Counted from the stretch's first letter, positions 10,864 through 20,672 are shown. The stretch: 64,000 nt of DNA from Oxalobacter sp. (GCA_017524145.1 JAFWUI010000022.1:62001-126000), one strand, 5' to 3'. The notes: generated from the sequence alone by a model not told the origin. Made by a program: numbers and translations.

Positions 10864-10902
10864 TCCTAGATCGAAAAAACCTTGACTCCCCCTGACAGGA
10901 TG

Positions 10903-12069
10903 TCAACTGCAGATATTCTTAAATTGATAACTTCTTATATATTCTTCGGAACCGATTCCCTTTTCAGCCATCCGTTCCTGGACCCTTGTCTTGTCCATGA
11001 TTTCGCCTGCCAACAGGCCACATGCTGCTTCAATATCCTCGCCCCGGGTTTTCCTGATTGTGGTGACAATACCGGCATTCCGCAAGATTTCTGCAAACGA
11101 GGCGATCCTCGCATCTGTAGAACGGCGTAACCCAGGCATCGGGATTGAGTTGAATGGAATCAGGTTCAGTTTACACGAAACAGGAGTGGCTCCTGCCTGA
11201 ACCAAATCAACCAATTCATGGGCATGGGCATCGGTATCATTGACACCATCCAGCATACAGTACTCAAATGTAATGAAATCACGTGGCGCATAATCAAGGT
11301 ACCGGTTGCACGCCGCCATCAACTCTGCCAATGGATACCGTCTGTTCAATGGGACAAGGACATCCCGCAGCCGGTCATTCGGTGCATGGAGGGATACTGC
11401 CAATGCCACAGGGCATTCCTGCGCCAGTCTGTCTATCATGGGGACAACACCACAGGTCGATACCGTCACACGCCTTCTGGAAAGCCCATAGGCATTGTCA
11501 TCCAACATCAGCTTGAGTGCACTGACCGTTGCTTCAAAGTTATGGAGGGGTTCGCCCATCCCCATCATGACAACATTCGATATCTGCCTGTCGTTCTTGC
11601 CAGGTGGTACATTCCTGGACTTCCGTACGGCAGCCTCTGCCAACCATAACTGCCCGATGATTTCATGTGCTGTCAGGTTACGGTTGAACCCTTGTTTTCC
11701 GGTTGAACAGAACAGGCAATTGACAGCACAGCCTGCCTGTGTGGAAACACAGAGTGTCCCCCGGTCATCTTCAGGAATAAATACGGTTTCAATGGCATTG
11801 CCCTGACCGACATCAAGCAGCCATTTACGGGTACCATCCGCAGAGATATGGTCTTTCAGGACAACCGGCGCCCTGATTTCTGCCTTATCCACCAATTTAC
11901 TGCGCAGGGACTTCGCCAAGTCAGTCATTGCATTGAAGTCACTGACACCAGACTGGTGTATCCAGCGTTGCAATTGCCGGGCACGAAAAGGCTTTTCGCC
12001 AAGCGAGCTGCAGTAATCAACCAGCTGCTCTGGCGTCAATCCCAGTATATTGGTCCGTACCTCATCCAT
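10903..12069 (-). CDS. rlmN: RlmN, dual-specificity 23S rRNA/tRNA adenine-C2 methyltransferase
   Basis: 388 aa from ATG 12069 ([16 protein letters not shown]). A GTG 33 nt upstream is possible, but neither start has a strong ribosome-binding site, and the ATG gives the usual N-terminus. The radical SAM CxxxCxxC motif is Cys114, Cys118 and Cys121 ([18 protein letters not shown]). The acceptor cysteine near the C-terminus is Cys350 ([10 protein letters not shown]). It methylates A2503 of 23S rRNA and A37 of some tRNAs. It lies between ndk (65 nt upstream) and rodZ. Confidence 0.94.
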   Translation of the reverse strand: MDEVRTNILGLTPEQLVDYCSSLGEKPFRARQLQRWIHQSGVSDFNAMTDLAKSLRSKLVDKAEIRAPVVLKDHISADGTRKWLLDVGQGNAIETVFIPEDDRGTLCVSTQAGCAVNCLFCSTGKQGFNRNLTAHEIIGQLWLAEAAVRKSRNVPPGKNDRQISNVVMMGMGEPLHNFEATVSALKLMLDDNAYGLSRRRVTVSTCGVVPMIDRLAQECPVALAVSLHAPNDRLRDVLVPLNRRYPLAELMAACNRYLDYAPRDFITFEYCMLDGVNDTDAHAHELVDLVQAGATPVSCKLNLIPFNSIPMPGLRRSTDARIASFAEILRNAGIVTTIRKTRGEDIEAACGLLAGEIMDKTRVQERMAEKGIGSEEYIRSYQFKNICS

Positions 12070-12134
12070 ATCTTCTATCCGCTTCGCAAGATTCCCCTGC
12101 ACCCATCAGCTGTGGATACAGGGAACCCCATCAA

Positions 12135-12560
12135 TCAACGGGAACAGATCTGCATGGATGGGAAGAAGAAAGCGATTTCAACCGCAGCGGTTTCAGGAGC
12201 ATCAGAACCATGGACAGCATTGGCATCGATGGAATCCGCAAAATCAGCACGGATTGTGCCTTTATCTGCTTTCTTAGGGTCTGTTGCGCCCATCAGTTCA
12301 CGGTTTTTGGCAATGGCATTTTCGCCTTCAAGAACCTGAACCATCACTGGGCCGGAAATCATGAAATCAACGAGGTCTTTGAAAAAAGGCCTTTCTTTGT
12401 GGACAGCATAGAAACCTTCGGCTTCAGCACGGGACAGCTGAACCATACGGGCTGCAACAATTTTCAGGCCGGCATCTTCAAAACGGCTGTAGATTTTTCC
12501 GATGACATTTTTAGCGACTGCATCCGGTTTGACGATAGACAGGGTACGTTCGATTGCCAT
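12135..12560 (-). CDS. ndk: Ndk, nucleoside diphosphate kinase
   Basis: 141 aa, the standard length. Starts [18 protein letters not shown]. The phospho-accepting His117 lies in NAVHGSDA, with the preceding GTIRADFA segment also intact. It moves gamma-phosphate between NTPs and NDPs to balance nucleotide pools. It is the first gene of the ndk-rlmN-rodZ-ispG-hisS run. The 121 nt upstream to the degQ stop are AT-rich; I see no clear hairpin there, so the promoter probably lies in that gap. Confidence 0.96.
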   Translation of the reverse strand: MAIERTLSIVKPDAVAKNVIGKIYSRFEDAGLKIVAARMVQLSRAEAEGFYAVHKERPFFKDLVDFMISGPVMVQVLEGENAIAKNRELMGATDPKKADKGTIRADFADSIDANAVHGSDAPETAAVEIAFFFPSMQICSR

Positions 12561-12681
12561 TTGATAAACTCCAATAAAAAATAGAAAAAAATCAAAAAGA
12601 TTGACCTTTCATTTTATCATGGAAGTTAAGGCTATTGATGCCCCATTCAGAAGGACCGTACCCTATCTTACCCGATGCCTG

Positions 12682-14133
12682 TCAGTCCGATGACGGCTGG
12701 AAAGCAACATAGTTGACCATGCCGTTACGCAAAACCATCAAAAGCACCATTTTCCGCTTGTCCAAGGCACCGACAGCCTGCTGGAAAGCATCCACACTGG
12801 TGACATCCACATTGTTCATACGGACAATGACATCGCCTTTCCGCAAACCGATTGCCTGTGCACGGTTCTTTGTGGAAGTAATGACAACCCCATGTTTTAC
12901 ACCCAGGGACTTTTTCTGGTCAGCATCCAATTCATCGACGGTCAGGCCCAACACTTTTTCGGAACGGTTGCTGTCCTTGGCAGCTTTGGCAGAAACCTTC
13001 TTGTCAGCCTTGCCATCACTGTCCATCACTTTCGGCCTGACCGATAGGGTATGGGTCGCCCCCTTACGCCAGACGGTGACTGAAGCGGTTGTCCCAACCG
13101 GTGTTTCACCAACCAGACGTGACATTTCAGAAGCTTTTTCAACAGCATGCCCGTTGTATTTCAGAATCACATCACCGGCTTCAATCCCGGCTTTTTCTGC
13201 AGGAGAACCGCTTTCAACATGGGCAACCAATATCCCTTTGCTGTCAGGCAGGTTCATTGCCTCGGCTGTCTCTTCATTGATTTCGCTGATATGGACACCA
13301 ATCTGTCCGCGCTTGACCTTACCGGTTTTCTTCAACTGGTCAGCTACCTGCAATGCTTCATCAATCGGTACGGCAAATGAGATACCCATATAACCACCTG
13401 AACGGCTGAATATCTGGGAATTGATGCCGATTGCCTCACCATTCATGTTGATCAATGGGCCGCCTGAATTGCCTGGATTCACAGCAACATCCGTCTGGAT
13501 CAATGGGAGGTAATCCCCAGTATCACGGGCTGTCGCTGAAATAATACCTGCCGTAACAGTATTATCAAGCTTGAAAGGCGAACCGATGGCCAATACCCAT
13601 TGCCCTGCCTTGATATCGGCAGAGTGGCCCGTCTTCAGCACCGGCAGATTGCTGCCATTGATCTTGAGCAATGCAACGTCTGTACGCTTGTCTGAACCGA
13701 TGACCTTCGCGGTGAATTCCCGTTTATCCGTCAAACGGACAAAAACCTCATCTGCCCCATTGATGACATGATGGTTGGTCAGGATATAGCCATCTTCAGA
13801 GATGATGAAACCAGATCCCATCCCCTGTCTGACCTGTTCTTCAGGTTCCTGCCTTTGGCGCTGCTGCATACCAGGAACAGGCATGCCAAAGAAACGGAAA
13901 AAATAATCATCGAACTCGCTGAGTCCCCGACGGATCTGTATTTTTTCAACCGTCCGGATATTGACTACCGCCGGTGCAACCTGTTCAACCAACCCTGTCA
14001 GGTCAGGCAGCCCACTCACGGCAACAGGAGGAGCAGCGAATGCCTGCTTGGGAACAGACATACCCAAAGCAGATAACGCAAAGAATGTGGCAAGCGTCAG
14101 TTTCTTGATAGGATTCAAAGTAAATTCCTGCAT
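12682..14133 (-). CDS. mucD: DegQ/MucD-type periplasmic HtrA serine protease
   Basis: 483 aa from ATG 14133 (MQEFTLNPIKKLTLATFF), chosen because it starts directly before a Sec signal peptide ending near AFA|APPV; an upstream in-frame extension has no signal-like sequence. Trypsin-like domain with catalytic triad His122 (LTNHHVI), Asp152 (RTDVALLKI) and Ser223 (NPGNSGGP), then two PDZ domains (about 270-360 and 385-475). It degrades or refolds damaged envelope proteins. In related genomes this gene ends an rpoE-rseA-rseB operon; here those genes are missing and a YgfX-like gene is the upstream neighbour. Confidence 0.92.
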   Translation of the reverse strand: MQEFTLNPIKKLTLATFFALSALGMSVPKQAFAAPPVAVSGLPDLTGLVEQVAPAVVNIRTVEKIQIRRGLSEFDDYFFRFFGMPVPGMQQRQRQEPEEQVRQGMGSGFIISEDGYILTNHHVINGADEVFVRLTDKREFTAKVIGSDKRTDVALLKINGSNLPVLKTGHSADIKAGQWVLAIGSPFKLDNTVTAGIISATARDTGDYLPLIQTDVAVNPGNSGGPLINMNGEAIGINSQIFSRSGGYMGISFAVPIDEALQVADQLKKTGKVKRGQIGVHISEINEETAEAMNLPDSKGILVAHVESGSPAEKAGIEAGDVILKYNGHAVEKASEMSRLVGETPVGTTASVTVWRKGATHTLSVRPKVMDSDGKADKKVSAKAAKDSNRSEKVLGLTVDELDADQKKSLGVKHGVVITSTKNRAQAIGLRKGDVIVRMNNVDVTSVDAFQQAVGALDKRKMVLLMVLRNGMVNYVAFQPSSD

Positions 14134-14161
14134 TTTTCCAACCCAATAAGTACAGAAAAAA

Positions 14162-14177
14162 CCTGTCTTGAGACAGG
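14162..14177 (-). terminator. Short intrinsic terminator or attenuator in front of mucD
   Basis: On the minus strand the sequence CCTGTC-TCAA-GACAGG is followed at once by six T residues. This is a compact 6-7 bp hairpin with a U-tract. It lies about 96 nt after the ygfX stop and only 28 nt before the mucD ATG. It probably ends most fab-ygfX transcripts and may attenuate read-through into mucD. Confidence 0.6.
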
Positions 14178-14273
14178 AACTGATAGTGCAGTCCAGAATA
14201 CCCTGTTGTCCCTGATAATTGAAGGATTTAAACAGTTTTTTACAAATCACTGGCAAGATGCTTCAAATCACCC

Positions 14274-14753
14274 CTATGACTGCGGTGTTTCAGACCGCAG
14301 ATGCATCAGGCGCCAGTTGCAGGCTGTATAAAGACGCTGGAACGAAACCACTGCCATGGCATCAGGAAACAGCACCAATGTCTTTTTCCTGCCAGATTCC
14401 GTCCTCAGGCACAGAATGATGACCGATATCCAGACTGTAGAACCAGCCTGCATTTCCCATCGTTCCGGCATACTGTCATCTGCCGATGGAAGAATGTCTG
14501 GGTCAATCTGGAAATAACCGTCAGCAGTCACCGTCAACTGATAGCCCGCCGGTATCCTGTACCACTGGAAAATAAGGAAAAATGCCAAAATCAATAAAAC
14601 CAATGGTATCCAGTATGCTGATCCATAGGCAAAAGCACCGATTTTCCCTGTTGGCATCAAACCGGCAGTCACCAGGCAGAATGATGCCATCCCCAGCATC
14701 AGGAACGAATGTATCCTGGATTTCCTGACGGCAATGGTCTGTGCAAAGGACAC
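14274..14753 (-). CDS. YgfX-like inner-membrane protein (hypothetical)
   Basis: 159 aa from GTG 14753, chosen because GAGGGG lies 6 nt upstream; an ATG 30 nt earlier sits inside the fabF terminator stem and has no ribosome-binding site. Two hydrophobic helices (about SFLMLGMASFCLVTAGLM and SAYWIPLVLLILAFFLIF) are followed by a small soluble domain with a GSTVWISVIILCL...GRKKTLVLFPDAM...FQRLYT pattern. This resembles YgfX (CptA) proteins, which have two helices and end in LRL..GK...L..DSMD...WR.LRR. The molecular role in this lineage is unknown. It sits between fabF and mucD, where relatives carry such a gene before rpoE. Confidence 0.55.
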   Translation of the reverse strand: MSFAQTIAVRKSRIHSFLMLGMASFCLVTAGLMPTGKIGAFAYGSAYWIPLVLLILAFFLIFQWYRIPAGYQLTVTADGYFQIDPDILPSADDSMPERWEMQAGSTVWISVIILCLRTESGRKKTLVLFPDAMAVVSFQRLYTACNWRLMHLRSETPQS

Positions 14754-14772
14754 TGCAAGCCCCTCAAAGCAA

Positions 14773-14805
14773 CAAAGCCACATTCACGTTGTGAATGTGG
14801 CTTTG
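14773..14805 (-). terminator. Strong hairpin after fabF
   Basis: A perfect 15-bp inverted repeat with a 3-nt loop (arms CAAAGCCACATTCAC and GTGAATGTGGCTTTG), 21 nt downstream of the fabF stop. The following minus-strand sequence TTGCTTTG is only moderately T-rich. It most likely ends the plsX-fabF transcript. The downstream arm runs into the ygfX leader, so ygfX would be read at a reduced level. Confidence 0.75.
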
Positions 14806-14825
14806 CCATCCATGGATCAAAGGTC

Positions 14826-16073
14826 TTAGATCTTACCAAAGACCAGTGAGCTATTGGTTCCGCCGAAGCCGAAAGAGTTCTTCAATGCATAATCAATACG
14901 CATGTCCCTTGCAGCATTCGCACAGTAATCCAAATCACAGTCAGGATCCTGATTGAAGATATTGATGGTTGGTGGGGCAATCTGGTTATGGACTGCCAGG
15001 ACAGTAATGACTGATTCCAGACCACCAGCACCTCCCAACAGGTGGCCAACCATGGACTTGGAAGAACTCATGACAACCGACTTGGCAGAATCACCCAGAG
15101 AGCGTTTGACCGCAATGGTTTCTGCCTTGTCTCCCAACGGTGTGGAAGTGCCATGAGCATTGATGTAATTGACCTGATCAGGGTTGATGCCTGCATCATT
15201 GATGGCATTGGTCATACACTTGCTTGCCCCACTGCCGTCTTCCAACGGTGCAGTCATATGATGGGCATCAGCACTCATACCAAAACCACAAAGCTCTGCA
15301 TAAATCTTGGCACCACGTGCCTTGGCATGTTCATACTCTTCAAGCACGAGCACACCAGCCCCTTCACCCATGACAAAACCATCAGGGTCCTTATCCCATG
15401 GACGGGAAGCCGTTGCAGGATCATCATTACGGGAAGAAAGTGCCCTTGCTGCTGCAAAGCCACCGATACCCAATGGGGAAACTGTGGACTCGGCACCGCC
15501 TGCAATCATGACATCAGCATCACCATATGAAATGGTGCGCGCAGCATAGCCGATAGAGTGCAGGCCAGTTGAACATGCAGTCACACAAGACAGGTTGGGT
15601 CCTTTCAATCCGTAACGGATGGACAGGAAACCTGATGTCATGTTGATGATTGAAGAAGGCACAAAGAATGGACTGACGCGGCGTGGGCCCCGTTTTTCCA
15701 GTTCTGCGTGGGTCTTCTCAATCATTGGCAGACCACCGATACCCGATCCGATATTGACACCAATCCGGTCAGCATTTTCCTCGGTGATCACCAGACCACT
15801 GTCTTCAATTGCCTGGATACCTGCTGCCATCCCGTAGTGGATGAAAGTATCCATATGGCGCGATTCTTTACCTGGAATATATTTTTCCAGCTCGAAGTCT
15901 TTGACTTCCCCTGCAAACCTTGTACTGAAAGCAGATGCATCAAATTTGGTAATCAGCGCAATGCCTGATTTACCAGCAGTGACAGCATTCCACATGTCAG
16001 CAACTGTATTGCCTACTGGTGAAATACAACCCAGCCCGGTAACGACGACCCGGCGTTTTCCGTTGCGGCTCAA
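14826..16073 (-). CDS. fabF: FabF, 3-oxoacyl-[ACP] synthase II
   Basis: 415 aa, full length for KAS II. The Cys-His-His catalytic set is visible: Cys167 (VTACSTG), His307 ([11 protein letters not shown]) and His344 ([12 protein letters not shown]). It elongates acyl-ACP with malonyl-ACP and is responsible for the palmitoleoyl to cis-vaccenoyl step. It lies 34 nt downstream of acpP in the plsX-fabH-fabD-fabG-acpP-fabF cluster. Confidence 0.97.
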   Translation of the reverse strand: MSRNGKRRVVVTGLGCISPVGNTVADMWNAVTAGKSGIALITKFDASAFSTRFAGEVKDFELEKYIPGKESRHMDTFIHYGMAAGIQAIEDSGLVITEENADRIGVNIGSGIGGLPMIEKTHAELEKRGPRRVSPFFVPSSIINMTSGFLSIRYGLKGPNLSCVTACSTGLHSIGYAARTISYGDADVMIAGGAESTVSPLGIGGFAAARALSSRNDDPATASRPWDKDPDGFVMGEGAGVLVLEEYEHAKARGAKIYAELCGFGMSADAHHMTAPLEDGSGASKCMTNAINDAGINPDQVNYINAHGTSTPLGDKAETIAVKRSLGDSAKSVVMSSSKSMVGHLLGGAGGLESVITVLAVHNQIAPPTINIFNQDPDCDLDYCANAARDMRIDYALKNSFGFGGTNSSLVFGKI

Positions 16074-16107
16074 GGTGCCCTCCCTGTATCAGTATCCTAA
16101 ATAGGAT

Positions 16108-16350
16108 TTATTTTTCCATCTGTGCTTTTGCAAAATCAACCGCCTGCTGAACAGTGGTGATTTTTTCAGCCTGTTCGTCAGGGATTTCAATTTCGAATTC
16201 GTCTTCAAGTGCCATGACGAGTTCAACGGTATCAAGGGAATCAGCACCGAGATCGTTCACAAAAGAAGATTCCAGTTTGATTTCTGCTTCTGGTTTACCC
16301 AGCTGATCAGCAACGATTTTCTTTACGCGATTTACGATGTCTTCCGACAT
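16108..16350 (-). CDS. acpP: AcpP, acyl carrier protein
   Basis: 80 aa, acidic, four-helix carrier. The 4'-phosphopantetheine attachment site is Ser38 in [19 protein letters not shown]. It carries growing acyl chains for the Fab enzymes encoded around it. It lies 144 nt downstream of fabG, wide enough for its own promoter, as is common because ACP is needed in large amounts; I could not assign a convincing -35/-10 pair. Confidence 0.97.
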   Translation of the reverse strand: MSEDIVNRVKKIVADQLGKPEAEIKLESSFVNDLGADSLDTVELVMALEDEFEIEIPDEQAEKITTVQQAVDFAKAQMEK

Positions 16351-16494
16351 TTCTTGGCTCCAGTTAGTAAAAAAACAAAGTTAACTTGACGCATTTTAAC
16401 AGGTTTGCGCCAGATTTATTCACTGCATTGGTCAATTAACCCTATCAGTGGACAAATTTTCATAAAAATCCTGAACTGTCAGCGTATCACGCCA

Positions 16495-17250
16495 TCAGTT
16501 CATGAACATCCCTCCATTGACATGCAATACACTACCGGTGATATAGGCTGCTTGTGGCGACGCCAGGAATGCAACGGCAGCAGCGATATCTTCTGGACTG
16601 CCCAAACGTGCCAATGGAATCTGTTTGACCAGGTTTTCCTTGACTTCTTCAGGGAGGACCCGGGTCATGTTTGTATCAATAAAGCCAGGCGCAACGCAGT
16701 TGACAGTGATGTTCCTGCTGCCGACTTCACGTGCCAGAGCACGGCTCATCCCTTCAACGCCTGCCTTGGCTGCTGCATAATTTGTCTGCCCTGGATTGCC
16801 GATGGAACCGACAACCGAGGAGATGCTGATGATGCGGCCTTCCTTCGCACGCATCATGCCGCGGAGCACCATCCTGGACAATGCTGCCACAGCAGTCAGG
16901 TTGATGGACAGGACATTCGCCCAATCTTCATCCTTCATCCGCATTGCCAGCTGGTCCTGTGTAATGCCTGCATTGTTGACCAGGATATGCAATGCACCGA
17001 ATTCTTTCTGGATGGCATCAATGGTCTGACGGCATGCATCGGAATCCCGGACATCAAGGACAACTCCCTTGCCTGCCCCTTCACGGACAGCATTCAAGGC
17101 TTTTGTGATTTCCTGTGCGCTGGATTCATCCAAAGCGGTACCGACAACAATAGCACCCCGGGATGCCAGTTCCATGGCAATCGCCCAACCAATACCACGG
17201 GAAGCCCCGGTTACAAAGGCAACCTTGCCGGCGAGATTCTGTTCTTTCAT
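16495..17250 (-). CDS. fabG: FabG, 3-oxoacyl-[ACP] reductase
   Basis: 251 aa short-chain dehydrogenase. NADP-binding TGASRGIG (14-21), NNAG (92-95), and catalytic Ser145 (SISSVVG), Tyr158 and Lys162 (NYAAAK). It reduces beta-ketoacyl-ACP in fatty-acid elongation. Its ATG overlaps the fabD stop by 4 nt, so the two are translationally coupled. Position between fabD and acpP supports FabG over the many other SDR proteins. Confidence 0.95.
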   Translation of the reverse strand: MKEQNLAGKVAFVTGASRGIGWAIAMELASRGAIVVGTALDESSAQEITKALNAVREGAGKGVVLDVRDSDACRQTIDAIQKEFGALHILVNNAGITQDQLAMRMKDEDWANVLSINLTAVAALSRMVLRGMMRAKEGRIISISSVVGSIGNPGQTNYAAAKAGVEGMSRALAREVGSRNITVNCVAPGFIDTNMTRVLPEEVKENLVKQIPLARLGSPEDIAAAVAFLASPQAAYITGSVLHVNGGMFMN

Positions 17251-18179
17251 TTAAGCACCTCCAAAGCGGCGTCAAGGGACGCCTGATCGACAATCGCAAG
17301 TCCATTGATGGAGCCATCAATACGTTTCACCATACCTGCCAGCACCTTGCCAGGACCGCAGTCCACGATATGGGTGATGCCCATGCTGCCCATCTTCTGG
17401 ACTGTTTCAACCCAGCGTACAGAGCTTGCAACCTGACGGACCAATGCATCCTTGATGGCTTCTGGGTCGTTTTGGATGGCAACATCAACATTGTTGATGA
17501 CTGGGATCTTCGGTGCAGAGAAAACCAGACCTTTCATATATTCAGCCAGACGTTCAGACGCCGGTACCAGCAGGGAAGAATGGAAAGGGGCAGATACAGG
17601 CAGTGGCAAAGCACGTTTCGCCCCCTTTGCCTTCGCCAGCTTGCAGGCACGGTCCAATGCTGTCTTATGGCCGGCAATGACAGTCTGGGTCGGTGAATTG
17701 AAGTTTGCAGGTTCAACCACATCACCTTCAGCAGCTTCGGCGCAGACAGCCTTCAATGCCTCTGCATCAAGGCCAATGATAGCCGCCATCCCACCGACAC
17801 CGACAGGAACCGCTTCCTGCACTGCAGTTGCACGGAAACGGACAAGTTTGACGGCATCCGCCAAGGGAATCACGCCAGCAGCAACCAATGCAGAGAACTC
17901 ACCAAGGCTGTGCCCTGCCACCACTTCAGGTACAGCGCCGCCTGCTGCCAGCCATGCCCGGTAAAAGGCAATGGAAGTTGTCAGCATCACAGGCTGGGTA
18001 TTGACTGTCAGGTCAAGGGACTCTTTCGGTCCTTCAGCAATCATCTTGCCAATATCAAAACCAAGCGCTTCAGAAGCTTCTGCAACGGTTTCCTGTACGG
18101 CAGCATTTCCGGCAAAACCATTCAACATGCCAACTGCCTGAGACCCTTGTCCCGGAAATACAAACGCGAATTTAGCCAT
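17247..18179 (-). CDS. fabD: FabD, malonyl-CoA:ACP transacylase
   Basis: 310 aa from ATG 18179 (MAKFAFVFPGQGSQ), with AAGGA about 7 nt upstream; a TTG two codons earlier is less likely. The nucleophile is Ser91 (GHSLGEFSAL), the carboxylate-binding arginine is Arg116 (VRFRA) and the catalytic histidine is His200 (SAPFHSSLL). It loads malonate from CoA to ACP for FabH and FabF. It follows fabH by 38 nt and overlaps fabG. Confidence 0.96.
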   Translation of the reverse strand: MAKFAFVFPGQGSQAVGMLNGFAGNAAVQETVAEASEALGFDIGKMIAEGPKESLDLTVNTQPVMLTTSIAFYRAWLAAGGAVPEVVAGHSLGEFSALVAAGVIPLADAVKLVRFRATAVQEAVPVGVGGMAAIIGLDAEALKAVCAEAAEGDVVEPANFNSPTQTVIAGHKTALDRACKLAKAKGAKRALPLPVSAPFHSSLLVPASERLAEYMKGLVFSAPKIPVINNVDVAIQNDPEAIKDALVRQVASSVRWVETVQKMGSMGITHIVDCGPGKVLAGMVKRIDGSINGLAIVDQASLDAALEVLK

Positions 18180-18217
18180 GGTCAATCCTTGCTTCTCCTG
18201 TTATTCAGATTTTCAGA

Positions 18218-19204
18218 TTACATCTTTGCCACGATGGCACCCCATGTCAGGCCGCCACCGATAGCAACCATAAGGATATTCTGTCCCGGTTTGATGCTCC
18301 CGTTACGGATCCCGGCATCAATTGCCAATGGAATCGATGCACCGGAAGTATTGCCATGTTCATGGACGGTGACAATGACCTTTTCAGTCGGGATATTCAA
18401 TTTCTTGGCAGAACTCTGCATGATACGCAGGTTCGCCTGATGGGGGACCAGCCAATCTACATCAGCAGTGGACATCCCGACCTTTTCGAGTGCTTCAAGC
18501 GCAACGCGGTCCATCCAGGAAACTGCCTGCTTGAAAACCGCTTTGCCATCCATATAGACATACGGACTGCCTTCAATAACCCCATTGTTCGGCCTGCCGG
18601 GCAAGTTCAGGATATCCCCCAAACCACCGTCAGCATGCAACGCTGTCGCCAGGATACCCGGCTCTTCAGAAGCAGAAAGGACAACGGCACCAGCACCATC
18701 ACCAAACAGGACACAGGTTGTCCTATCATGGAAATCAATGATACGGGAATAGGTTTCCGCCCCGACAACAAGCACCTTCCTGCAGACACCAGCACGGATA
18801 AAACTGTCTGCCGTAGACATTGCATAAAGGAATCCGCAGCATACTGCGGAAACATCCATGGCTGCACAATGGGACTGGATACCCAGTTTATGCTGGATGA
18901 CACAGGCTGTGCTGGGGAACCCTCCAAAATTGTCAGGGGTTGTCGTTGCACAGATGATCATATCAATATCATCCGCATTGCATCCTGCCATCTCAAGAGC
19001 ATTCTTCGCAGCCTGAGCCCCCAAGTCACTGGAATATACCCCTTCATCTACATAGTGGCGGGCAGTAATCCCACTGCGTGTCTTGATCCATTCGTCTGAT
19101 GTCTCAACCCCCTTTTCAGCAAGCAAAGCTGCCATATCATCATTGGTCAAGCGTCTAGGAGGAAGATAGCTGCCGGTACCGATTATTTTGCCGTAGATAG
19201 TCAT
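18218..19204 (-). CDS. fabH: FabH, 3-oxoacyl-[ACP] synthase III
   Basis: 328 aa. The catalytic triad is Cys122 (DVSAVCCGF), His255 (VPHQANLRI) and Asn285 ([11 protein letters not shown]). It condenses acetyl-CoA with malonyl-ACP to begin fatty-acid synthesis. It begins 3 nt after the plsX stop, so co-translation with plsX is likely. No unusual residue at the active site apart from a second cysteine next to the nucleophile (CC rather than CA). Confidence 0.97.
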   Translation of the reverse strand: MTIYGKIIGTGSYLPPRRLTNDDMAALLAEKGVETSDEWIKTRSGITARHYVDEGVYSSDLGAQAAKNALEMAGCNADDIDMIICATTTPDNFGGFPSTACVIQHKLGIQSHCAAMDVSAVCCGFLYAMSTADSFIRAGVCRKVLVVGAETYSRIIDFHDRTTCVLFGDGAGAVVLSASEEPGILATALHADGGLGDILNLPGRPNNGVIEGSPYVYMDGKAVFKQAVSWMDRVALEALEKVGMSTADVDWLVPHQANLRIMQSSAKKLNIPTEKVIVTVHEHGNTSGASIPLAIDAGIRNGSIKPGQNILMVAIGGGLTWGAIVAKM

Positions 19205-19207
19205 CTG

Positions 19208-20299
19208 TCACTTATCCTGTTCAGCGTTTTCAGTCTTTTCCGAGGGATTGAGTCCCTTTGAATCCTTTATCAAATCCGCCATCGCGGAATATATCTTGTT
19301 AAGCACATCACCCTTGACGGCATCATATGCCCGCCTGATGGCAAAACCGTATGCATAGGCATCTGCTCCGCCATGGCTCTTGAACACAAGCCCCCTCAAC
19401 CCCAGCATACAGGCGCCATTGTAACGCGAAGGGTTCAGCCTTTGGCGCACCGCATTCAACGCCTTCCTGGAAAGCAATGCTCCCAGCATGTTCAAGGCAC
19501 TGCTCTTGAGCTGGGAGACCAAGACATTCCTGAAGAAATGCCCCAACCCCTCAACAGCCTTCAGCATGACATTACCGGTGAAACCATCGCAGACAACGAT
19601 ATCACAAGTACCCTCAAAGATATCATTGCCCTCAACATTACCTAAAAAGTTGAGTGTACCATCCTGATGTTCTTTTTGGAGCAGTCTGCCCGCTTTTTTT
19701 ACGACTTCATTGCCCTTGATAGCCTCTGTCCCTACATTCAAAAGCCCCACTTTTGGAGAAGACCGGTTCTCGACATTTGTATAAAGTGCAGAACCCATCA
19801 AGGCAAACTGGCGCAGGTGCTCTTCTTCGCAGTCCACGTTTGCACCGAGGTCAAGGACATAGGTCGGCAAATCCTTCTCATTTGGCATGATGCCACAGAT
19901 GGCAGGACGTTCAACGCCAGGGATTGTATCCAGCAGATAATGGGAAACCGCCATCAAGGCACCGGTGTTGCCAGCAGAAACACAAGCATCAGCATTGCCA
20001 TCCTTGACCTCAAGGATGGCAAGATGCATGGAGGAACGGCGTTTCCTGAGTGCTGTCATCAACGGGGCATCCATTGCCACTACATCAGCGGCATCCTTGA
20101 CCGTAATACGGGGATGGCCAAGTGCCCCATTTTTCTTCAGTTCCGCCTCAACCTGGTCTTTGCGTCCAACCAAAGTCAGGTGGACATCATTCACCTGTTT
20201 CAGGAAAGCTAGGGATGCGGGGATGGTGACAACAACACCATGGTCTCCGCCCATACAGTCAATTGAAATCCTAACGATGTCTGATCCGTTCTCAAGCAC
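19208..20299 (-). CDS. plsX: PlsX, phosphate acyltransferase
   Basis: 363 aa with a GTG start at 20299 (MLENGSDIVRISIDCMGGDHG). The IDCMGGDHG start motif, SAGNTGALMA and FTGNVMLKAVEG segments identify PlsX, which makes acyl-phosphate from acyl-ACP for PlsY in phospholipid synthesis. No strong ribosome-binding site precedes the GTG, so the exact start is uncertain by a few codons. An intrinsic terminator lies about 55 nt upstream, between rpmF and plsX. plsX is followed immediately by fabH. Confidence 0.94.
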   Translation of the reverse strand: MLENGSDIVRISIDCMGGDHGVVVTIPASLAFLKQVNDVHLTLVGRKDQVEAELKKNGALGHPRITVKDAADVVAMDAPLMTALRKRRSSMHLAILEVKDGNADACVSAGNTGALMAVSHYLLDTIPGVERPAICGIMPNEKDLPTYVLDLGANVDCEEEHLRQFALMGSALYTNVENRSSPKVGLLNVGTEAIKGNEVVKKAGRLLQKEHQDGTLNFLGNVEGNDIFEGTCDIVVCDGFTGNVMLKAVEGLGHFFRNVLVSQLKSSALNMLGALLSRKALNAVRQRLNPSRYNGACMLGLRGLVFKSHGGADAYAYGFAIRRAYDAVKGDVLNKIYSAMADLIKDSKGLNPSEKTENAEQDK

Positions 20300-20353
20300 G
20301 TCAAAACCGGAAATGAATCCGTCCCCTCACGTTACCGATGTCTAGCCAAAAAA

Positions 20354-20389
20354 TAAAAAAGGCGCGTGGGCAATCAAGCCCAATGCGCC
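20354..20389 (-). terminator. Intrinsic terminator between rpmF and plsX
   Basis: On the minus strand GGCGCATTGGGC and GCCCACGCGCC pair around a short loop with one bulged position, followed by TTTTTTATTTTTT. It ends the yceD-rpmF transcript. plsX starts only 55 nt further on, so plsX expression depends on read-through or on a promoter within the terminator region. Confidence 0.75.
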
Positions 20390-20415
20390 ATTGAATCCAT
20401 TATCATGCCAAATGA

Positions 20416-20598
20416 TTACTCATCATTCTTGGTGTTCAAGACTTTCCTGCCACGATAGTAACCACTTGGGCTGATATGGTGGCGACGATGCTTTTCACCG
20501 GTAGTCGGTTCAACCGACAGATTGACTGCCTTCAGGGAGTCATGCGAACGACGCATGCCACGTTTGGAAGGCGAAGTTTTATTTTGTGGGACTGCCAT
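20416..20598 (-). CDS. rpmF: Large ribosomal subunit protein bL32
   Basis: 60 aa, strongly basic. Starts [20 protein letters not shown], the conserved bL32 beginning, and ends with the GYYRGRKVL segment. It lacks the four zinc-binding cysteines of the C+ type, as is usual in proteobacteria. It lies between yceD and plsX, the classical arrangement. Confidence 0.97.
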   Translation of the reverse strand: MAVPQNKTSPSKRGMRRSHDSLKAVNLSVEPTTGEKHRRHHISPSGYYRGRKVLNTKNDE

Positions 20599-20672
20599 AA
20601 TTACTCCTGAATCAAAATTTTGAGAATTCTAACACATCCATCCAATTCCATTGGAACTAAATGGAGAACCTT

